Program-made: the position numbers and the translations under genes
DNA from: Alphaproteobacteria bacterium
Lineage (GTDB): Bacteria; Pseudomonadota; Alphaproteobacteria; 16-39-46; JABJFC01
DNA length: 32,821 nucleotides
Reading direction: 5' to 3'
Assembly: GCA_018662925.1 (NCBI GenBank)
Contig: JABJFC010000030.1
Span: 1-32,821 of the forward strand
Notes under the pieces: generated by a model
Told to the model about the DNA's origin: nothing
The model's input: the letters and a program-made list of their open reading frames with translations, nothing else
Database searches by the model: none
Shown here: piece after piece, positions 1 to 7,538 of the stretch
How positions within the stretch are numbered: position 1 is the stretch's first letter
Layout: each line of letters begins with the position of its first letter

Positions 1-1
1 G

Positions 2-22
2 AAAATGATGCTAGCTTCATAA
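2..22 (+). CDS. possible 3' end of an upstream gene (partial)
   Basis: One frame entering from the left edge reads six codons (K-M-M-L-A-S) and stops with TAA at 20-22. A terminator-like hairpin begins about 15 bases later, which is the normal spacing for the end of a gene. If the repeat at 72-140 belongs to an insertion sequence, these codons could be the end of its transposase. Six residues cannot identify a family, and chance is a real alternative. Confidence 0.15.
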   Translation, partial: KMMLAS

Positions 23-36
23 TAATATTTCTTAAG

Positions 37-75
37 AAGGGGTTACGTTTTCACCTAAAGAGTGTAACCCTTTTT
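37..75 (+). terminator. Rho-independent terminator at the left edge
   Basis: Bases 37-46 pair with 64-73 as a ten-pair stem with one G-T wobble. The loop is 17 bases, and a five-T run at 71-75 follows. This would end transcription arriving from the left and insulate thrS. The T run overlaps the start of the 69-bp repeat at 72, so the hairpin may belong to the repeated element. Confidence 0.6.
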
Positions 76-140
76 CTCTCCTTTTCCAGCTATTTCCTCG
101 TACTCAGAGCTTTTTTGTTTCTCTATCTCGGATCTAGGGT
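72..140 (+). repeat. 69-bp inverted repeat, left copy
   Basis: These 69 bases are the exact reverse complement of 32753-32821, with no mismatch. Identity stops abruptly after 140, where the sequence becomes unrelated thrS leader. It could extend leftward (1-71), but the other copy runs off the right edge, so this cannot be tested here. The sharp inner border, in intergenic DNA at both sites, suggests the end of a mobile element lying mostly outside the window. Read from the border outward, the end begins ACCCTAGATCCGAGATAGAG. I do not recognise the family. Confidence 0.95.
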
Positions 141-175
141 TTATTTACGATTTTTGGCCCTATGGCAGTATTTCC

Positions 176-203
176 TTGACCTTAGCGGGAAAGTGCATAG
201 AAT
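176..203 (+). promoter_or_regulatory. candidate sigma-70 promoter of thrS-infC
   Basis: TTGACC at 176-181 and TAGAAT at 198-203 are separated by 16 bases, each one or two bases from consensus. They lie about 40 bases before the thrS start and outside the repeat. I see no T-box-like leader in 141-243. Confidence 0.45.
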
Positions 204-243
204 TGCATCAACTTTTTAATTACGGTATGAGCCAAGTAATATT

Positions 244-2211
244 ATGATTAAGGTGACGTTTCCCGATGGAACGAGTCGGTCGTTTGAGAAAGCGGTTACT
301 GGGGCAGAAGTAGCTGCCTCCATCAGTAAATCTTTGGCCAAAGAAGCAGTGGCAGTTCGCGTCAATGGTGTTCTGTGGGATTTGACACGACCACTAGAGC
401 AAGATGTCCAGATCGAAATTGTAAAGCGGGATTCAGAAGAGGGACTTGATCTCATACGTCACGATGCGGCTCACGTCATGGCCGAGGCCGTGAAAGAGCT
501 TTATCCGGAGACCCAAGTCACCATTGGTCCATCCATCGAGAATGGTTTCTATTACGATTTTTACCGGGAAAAGGCCTTTACGCCCGAGGATCTGGAAAAG
601 ATCGAAGCGCGCATGGGGAAAATTGTCGATCGCAATGAAGAGATCATCCGAGAAGTCTGGAATCGCAAAGAAGCCGTGCAATTCTTTAAAGAAATGGGCG
701 AAGCCTTTAAGGCTGAAATCATCGAGGATATTCCCGGAGAAGAAGATATTACCTTCTATCGCCAGGGTAATTTTATGGACTTGTGTCGGGGCCCCCATCT
801 GCCATCAACGGGTAGCGTGGGCAAGGCCTTTAAGCTGATGAAGTTGGCGGGCGCCTATTGGCGTGGGGATTCCAACAATCCAATGCTGCAACGTATTTAT
901 GGAACGGCTTGGGCTAACGACAAGCAATTGAAACAATATTTGTTTCAATTGGAAGAGGCTGAAAAGCGTGATCACCGTCGCTTGGGGCGAGAGATGGATC
1001 TATTTCATCTGCAAGAGGAAGCCCCTGGCTGTGTCTTTTGGCACCCCAAGGGCTGGACCATATATACGACGCTACAAGAGTATATCCGTCGGAAGATCTC
1101 TAAAGCTGGCTATCAGGAAATCAATACGCCCCAACTTGTGGACCGCTCTTTATGGGAAGCTTCGGGGCATTGGGACAAATTTCGGGAAAACATGTTCACC
1201 GTCAAGGCTGATGATCGGGTTTATGCCTTAAAGCCCATGAACTGTCCCTGCCATGTTCAGATTTTCAAGAAGGGCACCAAAAGCTATCGGGACCTTCCCA
1301 TTCGGTTTGCCGAATTTGGATGCTGTCATCGGGATGAGCCCTCGGGATCTTTACAGGGGATCATGCGGGTGCGGGCCATGGTTCAAGATGATGCACATGT
1401 CTTTTGTACCCGCGAGCAGATTACGGAAGAAAGCAAGACTTTCTGTGATTTGCTATTGAGTGTTTATAAGGATATTGGCTTTGAAAGCGTACGGGTTAAG
1501 TTTTCGGATCGTCCAAAAGTGCGTGCCGGTTCAGATGCAGTGTGGGATAAGGCAGAAAAGGCTTTAAAAGACGCAGTTGAAGCAGCAGGGCTTGATTATA
1601 CCATGAACCCAGGAGAAGGCGCCTTTTATGGCCCCAAGTTGGAGTTTGTTTTAAAGGATGCCATCGGTCGTGAATGGCAGCTAGGAACTTTGCAAGTGGA
1701 CTTTGTGCTACCTGAACGGTTAGGCGCCACATATGTTGGCGAAGATGGTGAAAAGCATTATCCAGTGATGCTTCATCGGGCTATTTTGGGTTCTTTTGAA
1801 CGTTTTATAGGGGTGCTTATAGAGCATTATGCGGGTAAGTTCCCACTGTGGTTGGCGCCTACACAAGTCGTCATTGCAACGATTACCTCTGAAAGTGATG
1901 GGTATGGTGCGGAAATTCTAGAGAAGCTTAAGGCTTTGGGCATCAGGGCAGAAGCAGACCTCAGAAATGAAAAGATTTCCTACAAGGTGCGAGAGCATAG
2001 CCTGCAAAAAGTCCCGGTTATCCTGATTGTAGGGAAGCGCGAAATGGAAGATCGTCAGGTTGTTATTCGTCGCTTAGGTCAAAAGGATCAAGAAGTGCTT
2101 GCCTTAGGGGAAGCAATTGATAAACTAGTGGAGGAGGCAAAGTCTCCACTTGATAGAAACGATCAACCGTCGTCTGGATCTGCTCCTGAGGCGGTTTCGT
2201 CGGTTGTATAA
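244..2211 (+). CDS. thrS: threonine--tRNA ligase
   Basis: Class II aminoacyl-tRNA synthetase that charges tRNA-Thr in the cytoplasm. The 655-residue protein has the full domain order: TGS domain (about 1-61), editing domain, catalytic core, and anticodon-binding domain (from about 540). Editing-site ligands are visible as H73, H77, C181 and H185. The catalytic zinc ligands include C334 in MNCPCH and H385 in QDDAHVF. The last 20 or so residues (rich in S, P, E and V) extend past the normal end and look unstructured. The ATG at 244 gives the expected TGS start (MIKVTFPDG), although its Shine-Dalgarno site is weak. infC follows closely, as in the classical thrS-infC order. Confidence 0.98.
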   Translation: MIKVTFPDGTSRSFEKAVTGAEVAASISKSLAKEAVAVRVNGVLWDLTRPLEQDVQIEIVKRDSEEGLDLIRHDAAHVMAEAVKELYPETQVTIGPSIENGFYYDFYREKAFTPEDLEKIEARMGKIVDRNEEIIREVWNRKEAVQFFKEMGEAFKAEIIEDIPGEEDITFYRQGNFMDLCRGPHLPSTGSVGKAFKLMKLAGAYWRGDSNNPMLQRIYGTAWANDKQLKQYLFQLEEAEKRDHRRLGREMDLFHLQEEAPGCVFWHPKGWTIYTTLQEYIRRKISKAGYQEINTPQLVDRSLWEASGHWDKFRENMFTVKADDRVYALKPMNCPCHVQIFKKGTKSYRDLPIRFAEFGCCHRDEPSGSLQGIMRVRAMVQDDAHVFCTREQITEESKTFCDLLLSVYKDIGFESVRVKFSDRPKVRAGSDAVWDKAEKALKDAVEAAGLDYTMNPGEGAFYGPKLEFVLKDAIGREWQLGTLQVDFVLPERLGATYVGEDGEKHYPVMLHRAILGSFERFIGVLIEHYAGKFPLWLAPTQVVIATITSESDGYGAEILEKLKALGIRAEADLRNEKISYKVREHSLQKVPVILIVGKREMEDRQVVIRRLGQKDQEVLALGEAIDKLVEEAKSPLDRNDQPSSGSAPEAVSSVV

Positions 2212-2228
2212 ATTGGTTTAATAGTAAA

Positions 2229-2243
2229 AGGAATACGAACATC
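2229..2243 (+). promoter_or_regulatory. infC ribosome-binding site and ATC start codon
   Basis: AAAAGGA ends at 2232 and is followed, after eight bases, by ATC at 2241. This is ideal ribosome-binding spacing. No ATG, GTG or TTG occurs in frame between the thrS stop and the conserved IF3 N-terminus (GPRVNEKI), so ATC is the best start. IF3 rejects non-AUG starts other than GUG and UUG, which is the known basis of infC autoregulation where the start is AUU. The same feedback is inferred here. Confidence 0.75.
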
Positions 2244-2780
2244 GCTAGAACATTTCAACGTCCCTCGGGCCCCAAAGAAGTTGGTCCACGGGTAAATGAA
2301 AAGATTAACGCAAAAGAAGTACGTTTAATTAATCACGATGGGGAAGCTCTGGGGGTATATACCCTTGAGGAAGCGCTCAAGAAGGCAGACGAGGAAGGTC
2401 TCGATTTGGTGGAGATTTCTCCCCATGCAGAGCCTCCTGTCTGTAAGATTTTGGATTACGGAAAGTACAAGTTTCAAGCGCAAAAGCGTAAAGCTGAAGC
2501 TAAGAAGAAGCAAAAAATTACTGAACTTAAGGAAATTAAAATCCGTCCGGGCATTGAGGAGAACGACTATCAAATCAAGCTTCGGAAAATGAAAGAATTC
2601 CTTGGTGACGAGAATAAGGTAAAAGTAACACTTCGATTCAGAGGCCGTGAAATGTCCCATCGGGAGTTTGGAATTCAGCTTCTAAAACGCATCTCTGCTG
2701 ATCTAGAGGAACTTTGTAAGATTGAAGCCGCTGCCAAATTAGAGGGTCGCCAAATGGTTATGGTTTTGGGGCCAAAGTAG
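2241..2780 (+). CDS. infC: translation initiation factor IF-3
   Basis: IF3 binds the 30S subunit, prevents premature 50S joining and checks start-codon pairing. From the ATC at 2241 the protein has 179 residues, close to the usual 180. The N-domain carries GPRVNEKINAKEVRLI. Then comes the IF3 signature around DLVEISPHAEPPVCKILDYG, a lysine-rich linker and the C-domain ending MVMVLGPK. Starting only at the in-frame TTG at 2406 would give 124 residues and lose the whole N-domain, so that start is rejected. infC begins 30 bases after the thrS stop and is probably cotranscribed. rpmI and rplT, which often follow infC, are absent. Confidence 0.93.
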   Translation: MARTFQRPSGPKEVGPRVNEKINAKEVRLINHDGEALGVYTLEEALKKADEEGLDLVEISPHAEPPVCKILDYGKYKFQAQKRKAEAKKKQKITELKEIKIRPGIEENDYQIKLRKMKEFLGDENKVKVTLRFRGREMSHREFGIQLLKRISADLEELCKIEAAAKLEGRQMVMVLGPK

Positions 2781-2885
2781 GCCTCTTGTCAGACTCCACT
2801 TTTTGCTCGTCATGGGTATATCCCAGTAGTTATTTTCTAGTGTTTAGGCTATCCTGGAAATGTATGAAGGTTATGGGAGACTTTT

Positions 2886-4244
2886 ATGGAGCTTACTTTT
2901 CTGGGGGCCACAAGAACTGTCACAGGATCTAAGTATTTATTGACTATTGGCAAGCAAAAGGTGCTTGTTGATTGCGGCTTGTTCCAAGGTCAGAAGGAAC
3001 TACGGCTGCGCAACTGGGCTCCGTTGCCAGTGGATCCAAAGTCGATTGATTCCGTTTTGATCACCCATGCTCACATTGATCATACGGGATATTTGCCTCT
3101 TTTGGTTAAGAATGGTTTTGCAGGACCAATTTACGCGACAGCGGCTACATTTGACTTAAGTTCAATTTTGCTGCCGGACAGTGGGTATCTGCACGAAGAA
3201 GAAGCCCGACGCGCTAACAAGTACGGATACAGCAAACACCATCCAGCCCTTCCACTTTACACGCGTGAGGACGGGGAGACTGCCCTTAAGCAGTTTAAAA
3301 AAATAGATTTTGGAAAACCGTATCCACTTGTTCCCGGAGGATCCGTCACCTGGTTTCCAGCAGGCCATATATTAGGAGCGTCTCTTGTCCAAGTGCAAGT
3401 TGGAAAGAAAAAAGTTTTGTTCACGGGGGATTTGGGGAGATTTGATGATCCTTTGATGCGTGCCCCTGAAAGAATTTTAGGGGCGGACTATTTGATTCTA
3501 GAGTCAACATACGGGAATCATGTTCATGATGTCATTGATCCAGAGGAAAAACTAAAACAGATCATTAACGAGACAGCAAGTCGAGGGGGGACAATTTTAA
3601 TTCCCTCTTTTGCTGTGGGGCGTGCCCAGAGCCTCTTGTATTATATTTTTAAACTGAAGTCCGAGAAATTAATCCCAGATTTACCTGTCTTTCTTGATAG
3701 TCCAATGGCCATAAATGCGACCAAACTTTTGTGTCGTCACGCTAAGGATCATCGTTTAACTGATGCAGAGTGTAGAGAAGTTTGTAAGGTAGCGATGTGC
3801 ACAAATAGTGTTGAGCAGTCAAAGTCTATTGATGCAATAGCTTTTCCCAAAATTATTATTTCTGCCAGTGGGATGGCCGTAGGAGGACGCATCCTACATC
3901 ACCTAAAGGTATTTGCTCCCCAAGAGCGAAATACGATTTTGTTAACAGGGTTTCAAGCTGCTGGAACCAGGGGAGAAAAATTACTTTCTGGCTGCACAGA
4001 AATCAAAATTCATGGTGAATATTTTCCTGTCCGGGCACGGGTCGAAAAGTTAACGAATACTTCCGCGCATGCAGATTATGAGGAAATACTTCACTGGTTG
4101 CGAAATTTCAAAAGGGCTCCTAAAAAAGTATTTATTACCCATGGGGAGCTGGAGGCCTCACAAAGTTTGAAAGAACATATTGAGACAGATTTGGGATGGA
4201 GCTGTTATATTCCAAAATACATGGATAAGGAAACTTTGGCGTGA
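2886..4244 (+). CDS. beta-CASP metallo-beta-lactamase-fold ribonuclease
   Basis: Member of the CPSF73/TTHA0252-like family of zinc-dependent RNases. Visible metal ligands are H61, H63, D65 and H66 (HAHIDH), H161 (AGHILGAS), D182 (FTGDLG) and H419 (FITHGE). The beta-CASP insert occupies roughly residues 210-390, with motif C as H395 in TSAHAD. The C-terminal segment is the RMMBL type. The 452-residue length is normal for bacterial members. GGGAGA lies six bases before the ATG. The stop overlaps the GTG of the next gene (GTGA), so translation is probably coupled. The fold and catalytic site are clear. RNA as substrate comes from the family, and whether it acts as endo- or 5'-exonuclease cannot be told. 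Confidence 0.9.
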   Translation: MELTFLGATRTVTGSKYLLTIGKQKVLVDCGLFQGQKELRLRNWAPLPVDPKSIDSVLITHAHIDHTGYLPLLVKNGFAGPIYATAATFDLSSILLPDSGYLHEEEARRANKYGYSKHHPALPLYTREDGETALKQFKKIDFGKPYPLVPGGSVTWFPAGHILGASLVQVQVGKKKVLFTGDLGRFDDPLMRAPERILGADYLILESTYGNHVHDVIDPEEKLKQIINETASRGGTILIPSFAVGRAQSLLYYIFKLKSEKLIPDLPVFLDSPMAINATKLLCRHAKDHRLTDAECREVCKVAMCTNSVEQSKSIDAIAFPKIIISASGMAVGGRILHHLKVFAPQERNTILLTGFQAAGTRGEKLLSGCTEIKIHGEYFPVRARVEKLTNTSAHADYEEILHWLRNFKRAPKKVFITHGELEASQSLKEHIETDLGWSCYIPKYMDKETLA

Positions 4245-5752
4245 CACAGGGTAGCAATCTTTTGCAGTTAAAGCGTTTGGGCATAGATACCTATAAAGAG
4301 GCCGTCATTTATTTACGTACCGATTGCCACATGTGTCGCTCAGAAGGATTTGAGGTGCATGCTCGTGTAAGAGTGACGCTAGGGGGCAAGAGCATTTTGG
4401 CGACCTTAAACACACTGGAGGGAGATTTGCTGCAGCAGGGAGAAGCTTCTCTGTCAAATTATGCCTGGGAGTTATTGGGGGCAAATGATGGCGATCCCGT
4501 CCAATTGTCCCATCCAAATCCTTTGCAATCTTTAAGTTTTGTTCGGTCAAAAATTTACGGGAATAGCTTAAAAAAAGACGAAATCAAGAGTATCATTGGA
4601 GACATTGCACTGGGGCGATATTCAGATATACACATCGCGGCCTTTTTAACAGCATGTGCCGGTGGACGGTTAAATGAACAAGAAGTTACAAGTCTTACGG
4701 AATCAATGATAGAAGGTGGCCAAAAATTAACTTGGTCAGTAGATACGGTTGTTGATAAACATTGTGTCGGAGGACTTCCAGGAAATCGCACGACGCCTAT
4801 TATAGTACCTATTGTTACGGCATTTGGACTTACGATGCCGAAGACTTCTTCCCGAGCCATTACATCCCCAGCGGGAACGGCTGATACCATGGAGACGTTG
4901 GCTCCGGTGGATTTGGATTTAAAAGCTATGAAGCGTGTGGTAGAGCAGGAACAAGGCTGTATTGTATGGGGTGGTTCCGTTTCTTTAAGTCCTGCAGATG
5001 ACATCTTAATTGGTGTTGAAAGAGCCATGGATCTGGATAGCGAAGGGCAATTGGTAGCCTCAATGCTCTCCAAGAAAATATCCGTAAGTTCTACTCATGT
5101 TCTTATCGATATTCCGGTCGGTCCGACAGCTAAAGTGCGCTCATTCGAAATGGCCCATACCTTAGAGCACTTATTTCAAGTGGTTGCCCAGAAAATAGGC
5201 TTAAATCTCTCTATTATCCTCTCGGATGGATCCCAGCCAGTAGGGCGTGGAATTGGGCCGGCTTTGGAGGCATGGGATATTTTGGCCGTTCTGCAAAATA
5301 AATCAGAAGCGCCTCAAGATTTGAGAGAGCGAGCTTTGATTTTAGCAGGGAATATCCTGGAATTTTCTCCAAAAGTGGCAGTGGGGGAAGGCAGAAAGAT
5401 TGCCGAAGATATTCTAGAAAGTGGGAAGGCTTTTGAAAAGTTTCAAAAAATTTGTGAAGCTCAGGGGGGACTTCGAGAGCCTCCTGTAGCCAAGTACACC
5501 CACTCTATCCTCTCTCCGCAGAGAGGATGTGTTGCTAATATAAATAATAGGCAATTGGCTCGTTTGGCGAAACTTGCGGGGGCCCCCCACGATAAAGCTG
5601 CGGGTGTGGAATTACATGTGCCTCTGAGAACGTTAGTTGATAAAGGGGAACCCCTCGTAACAATTCATGCAGAATCTAAAGGTGAATTGAGCTATGCACT
5701 TTCCCTACTAGACCAAATCCCCGAGATTATTCAAGTGGAGGCAGGTGAATGA
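4241..5752 (+). CDS. AMP phosphorylase / thymidine phosphorylase-like protein
   Basis: Belongs to the long (about 500-residue) branch of the pyrimidine-nucleoside phosphorylase family that includes archaeal AMP phosphorylase, which converts AMP and phosphate to adenine and ribose-1,5-bisphosphate. Residues 1-85 form the extra N-terminal domain of this branch. The phosphate loop is DKHCVGGLPGNRTT at 172-185, in place of the KxSxGGxGDK form of ordinary thymidine phosphorylases. TSSRAITSPAGTADTME at 202-218 is also of the AMP-phosphorylase type. The usual serine of the loop is cysteine (C175). It starts with GTG overlapping the RNase stop, after AAGGAAA, and its stop overlaps the next ATG (ATGA). 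The nucleotide substrate is inferred; thymidine phosphorylase activity remains an alternative. Confidence 0.88.
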   Translation: MTQGSNLLQLKRLGIDTYKEAVIYLRTDCHMCRSEGFEVHARVRVTLGGKSILATLNTLEGDLLQQGEASLSNYAWELLGANDGDPVQLSHPNPLQSLSFVRSKIYGNSLKKDEIKSIIGDIALGRYSDIHIAAFLTACAGGRLNEQEVTSLTESMIEGGQKLTWSVDTVVDKHCVGGLPGNRTTPIIVPIVTAFGLTMPKTSSRAITSPAGTADTMETLAPVDLDLKAMKRVVEQEQGCIVWGGSVSLSPADDILIGVERAMDLDSEGQLVASMLSKKISVSSTHVLIDIPVGPTAKVRSFEMAHTLEHLFQVVAQKIGLNLSIILSDGSQPVGRGIGPALEAWDILAVLQNKSEAPQDLRERALILAGNILEFSPKVAVGEGRKIAEDILESGKAFEKFQKICEAQGGLREPPVAKYTHSILSPQRGCVANINNRQLARLAKLAGAPHDKAAGVELHVPLRTLVDKGEPLVTIHAESKGELSYALSLLDQIPEIIQVEAGE

Positions 5753-6636
5753 AGCCTCTCATCTTTAGCTTATTTGAAGAGAACACACTTGCAGATTCGG
5801 TGGCGAAAGGGCTTGAGGCTGATCGAGGAAAAATTCTTAGACGGAGATTTCCTGATGGGGAGACCTATCTTAGGGTCGAAGAGAATGTGAAGGGGCGGGA
5901 TATTGTGGTTGTTGATAGCTTGGATCAACCTGATGAAAAAATATTACCTCTTCTATTTTTCTCGGATACTGTGAAAGAGTTGGGGGCGAGAAGCATTGGG
6001 TTGGTTGCTCCTTATCTGGCATACATGAGGCAAGACAAGAGATTTCGTCCGGGGGAAGCTGTTACATCTAATTGTTTTGCGGGGCTGATTTCTAAATATT
6101 TCGATTGGCTTGTAACCTTGGATCCTCATCTCCATCGGCATAAAACATTAGATGAAATTTATTCAATTCCCAACTCGGTTGTTTCAGCTGCAGATTCGAT
6201 TGTGGAATGGATTGGATCACAAGTAGACAACCCATTGCTTATAGGGCCGGATGAAGAAAGCAAGCAGTGGGTTGTGCAGATTGCAGATGCCCTTGACGCT
6301 CCTAATATCGTTTTGGAAAAAACGCGTTTGGGAGATAGAACAATAGAACTCACTTTTCCCGATCTGGCAGCTTATAAAGACCATACTCCCGTTCTGGTGG
6401 ACGATATTATTTCGACAGCAACGACGATGATAGCTTCACTTCAAGAGTTAAAAAAAGAAAAATTTCACCCGGCAGTTTGTATTGGAGTCCATGGAATTTT
6501 TGCCGGGGATGCCTTTAAAAAGTTAAAGAGTGCAGGGGCAGAGAGAATTGTTACTTGCAATACAGTTCCCCATGAAAGCAACAAAATAGATATATCTGCT
6601 CCCCTTTGTGAAGGGATTTTGCAGCAACTGATCTAG
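5749..6636 (+). CDS. prs: ribose-phosphate pyrophosphokinase family protein
   Basis: PRPP synthetase family, 295 residues, closer in motifs and length to archaeal enzymes than to the roughly 315-residue bacterial housekeeping type. RQDK at 94-97 matches the ATP-binding region. H127 in DPHLH matches the metal-binding region, and K191 and R193 (EKTRLGDR) the catalytic loop. VDDIISTATT at 217-226 is the PRPP loop, so it is probably active. It overlaps the phosphorylase gene by four bases after a strong GGAGG site. Its position suggests a role in recycling ribose phosphates from RNA or nucleotides. It may be a paralogue, with another prs elsewhere, so the symbol is tentative. Confidence 0.85.
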   Translation: MKPLIFSLFEENTLADSVAKGLEADRGKILRRRFPDGETYLRVEENVKGRDIVVVDSLDQPDEKILPLLFFSDTVKELGARSIGLVAPYLAYMRQDKRFRPGEAVTSNCFAGLISKYFDWLVTLDPHLHRHKTLDEIYSIPNSVVSAADSIVEWIGSQVDNPLLIGPDEESKQWVVQIADALDAPNIVLEKTRLGDRTIELTFPDLAAYKDHTPVLVDDIISTATTMIASLQELKKEKFHPAVCIGVHGIFAGDAFKKLKSAGAERIVTCNTVPHESNKIDISAPLCEGILQQLI

Positions 6637-6644
6637 AGAACTTT

Positions 6645-7538
6645 TTACTTCCAGCGATTATGAAGCCAGAGCCATTGGCCAGGATGCTTGCGAATCCATT
6701 GCTCAAGAGTTTCGTTTACTTGTTCCATGATTCTGAGGACATCTTGTTCCTGATTCCCAGTTTTTTTGATCTCAAGGGGTGGATAAATCACGATGTGAAA
6801 TTTGGGCCCCTGAAGACGTTCTACAAAAATGGGAACGAGAGGGGTATCGTATTTTAGGGCAAATTGTGCGGCAGCGGGGGCCGTCATAGCTTCTTTTCCA
6901 AAAAAGGGAACGGAAATGCCATCATTCATTTTCTGATCCAATAACAAACCTAGATGCTGTCCCTGTTTGAGGGCTTTTAGCAGTTTTTTTGCCCCCTCGG
7001 GTCCTTTTGGAACGAAAGTCAAATTACTGGCTTTGGTGCGTGAAAAACGTATGAGCCAGTCAATGAGAGGATTGTTGGCACTTCGATAAACAACGTGAAG
7101 GGGGAACCCGTATCGCATGATGGAAAGGGCACCAAGCTCCCAATTTCCCACGTGCCCAGAAAAAAATATGCCCGGTTTGCCATCATTCATCAAAAGCTCA
7201 ATATACTCTGTTCCGGTAACTGTGGTATATTTTGGGTTGCTTAGAATGCGAGGGAGATGAGGAAATTCGCCACAAAATCGTCCAAGATTTTCCCACATGT
7301 TAGGGACAATACGAGCAAGTTCTTGCTGGGATTTTTTTGGGAAAGCCTTCCGTAAATTGCTATAGGCTCTATTGGTTACGGGCAGTTTAGGCCCTACGAA
7401 TCGAGCGAGTTTTCCGCCCACAGCAGAAGACCAAGCAAGGGGGAGTGCCCAAAAGAACCCGTAGAGGAGATAAGCGGGAATGGCTGCTAGGAAGTAGCCC
7501 AAATAAGTTTTAATTTTCAGAAGCTGTTTCATTTTCAT
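6645..7538 (-). CDS. lpxL: LpxL/HtrB-type lipid A acyltransferase
   Basis: Inner-membrane late acyltransferase that adds a secondary acyl chain to Kdo-lipid A. The 297-residue protein has an N-terminal membrane helix (about 12-33), the catalytic HX4E motif as H129 to E134 (HVGNWE), and the usual ending with WLWLHNRWK. It is the last gene of the msbA-waaA-lpxK run. The first ATG (7538) overlaps lpxK by 29 bases; a second ATG two codons on (7532) is equally possible. It converges with prs, leaving eight bases between stops. Lauroyl or myristoyl specificity cannot be told. Confidence 0.9.
   Translation of the reverse strand: MKMKQLLKIKTYLGYFLAAIPAYLLYGFFWALPLAWSSAVGGKLARFVGPKLPVTNRAYSNLRKAFPKKSQQELARIVPNMWENLGRFCGEFPHLPRILSNPKYTTVTGTEYIELLMNDGKPGIFFSGHVGNWELGALSIMRYGFPLHVVYRSANNPLIDWLIRFSRTKASNLTFVPKGPEGAKKLLKALKQGQHLGLLLDQKMNDGISVPFFGKEAMTAPAAAQFALKYDTPLVPIFVERLQGPKFHIVIYPPLEIKKTGNQEQDVLRIMEQVNETLEQWIRKHPGQWLWLHNRWK

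Noticed and set aside
141-243. T-box or other riboswitch before thrS
   Set aside because: No specifier stem, T-box sequence or antiterminator pairing could be seen; the leader after the putative promoter is only about 40 bases.
216-455. Minus-strand reading frame over the thrS start
   Set aside because: It is the antisense of strongly recognisable thrS coding sequence and contains no family motif.
2406-2780. Shorter infC starting at TTG 2406
   Set aside because: It would remove the whole IF3 N-domain, which is clearly encoded upstream in the same frame with a good ribosome site.
2811-2825. Small hairpin TGGG/CCCA after infC as terminator
   Set aside because: A four-pair stem without a T run is too weak to call.
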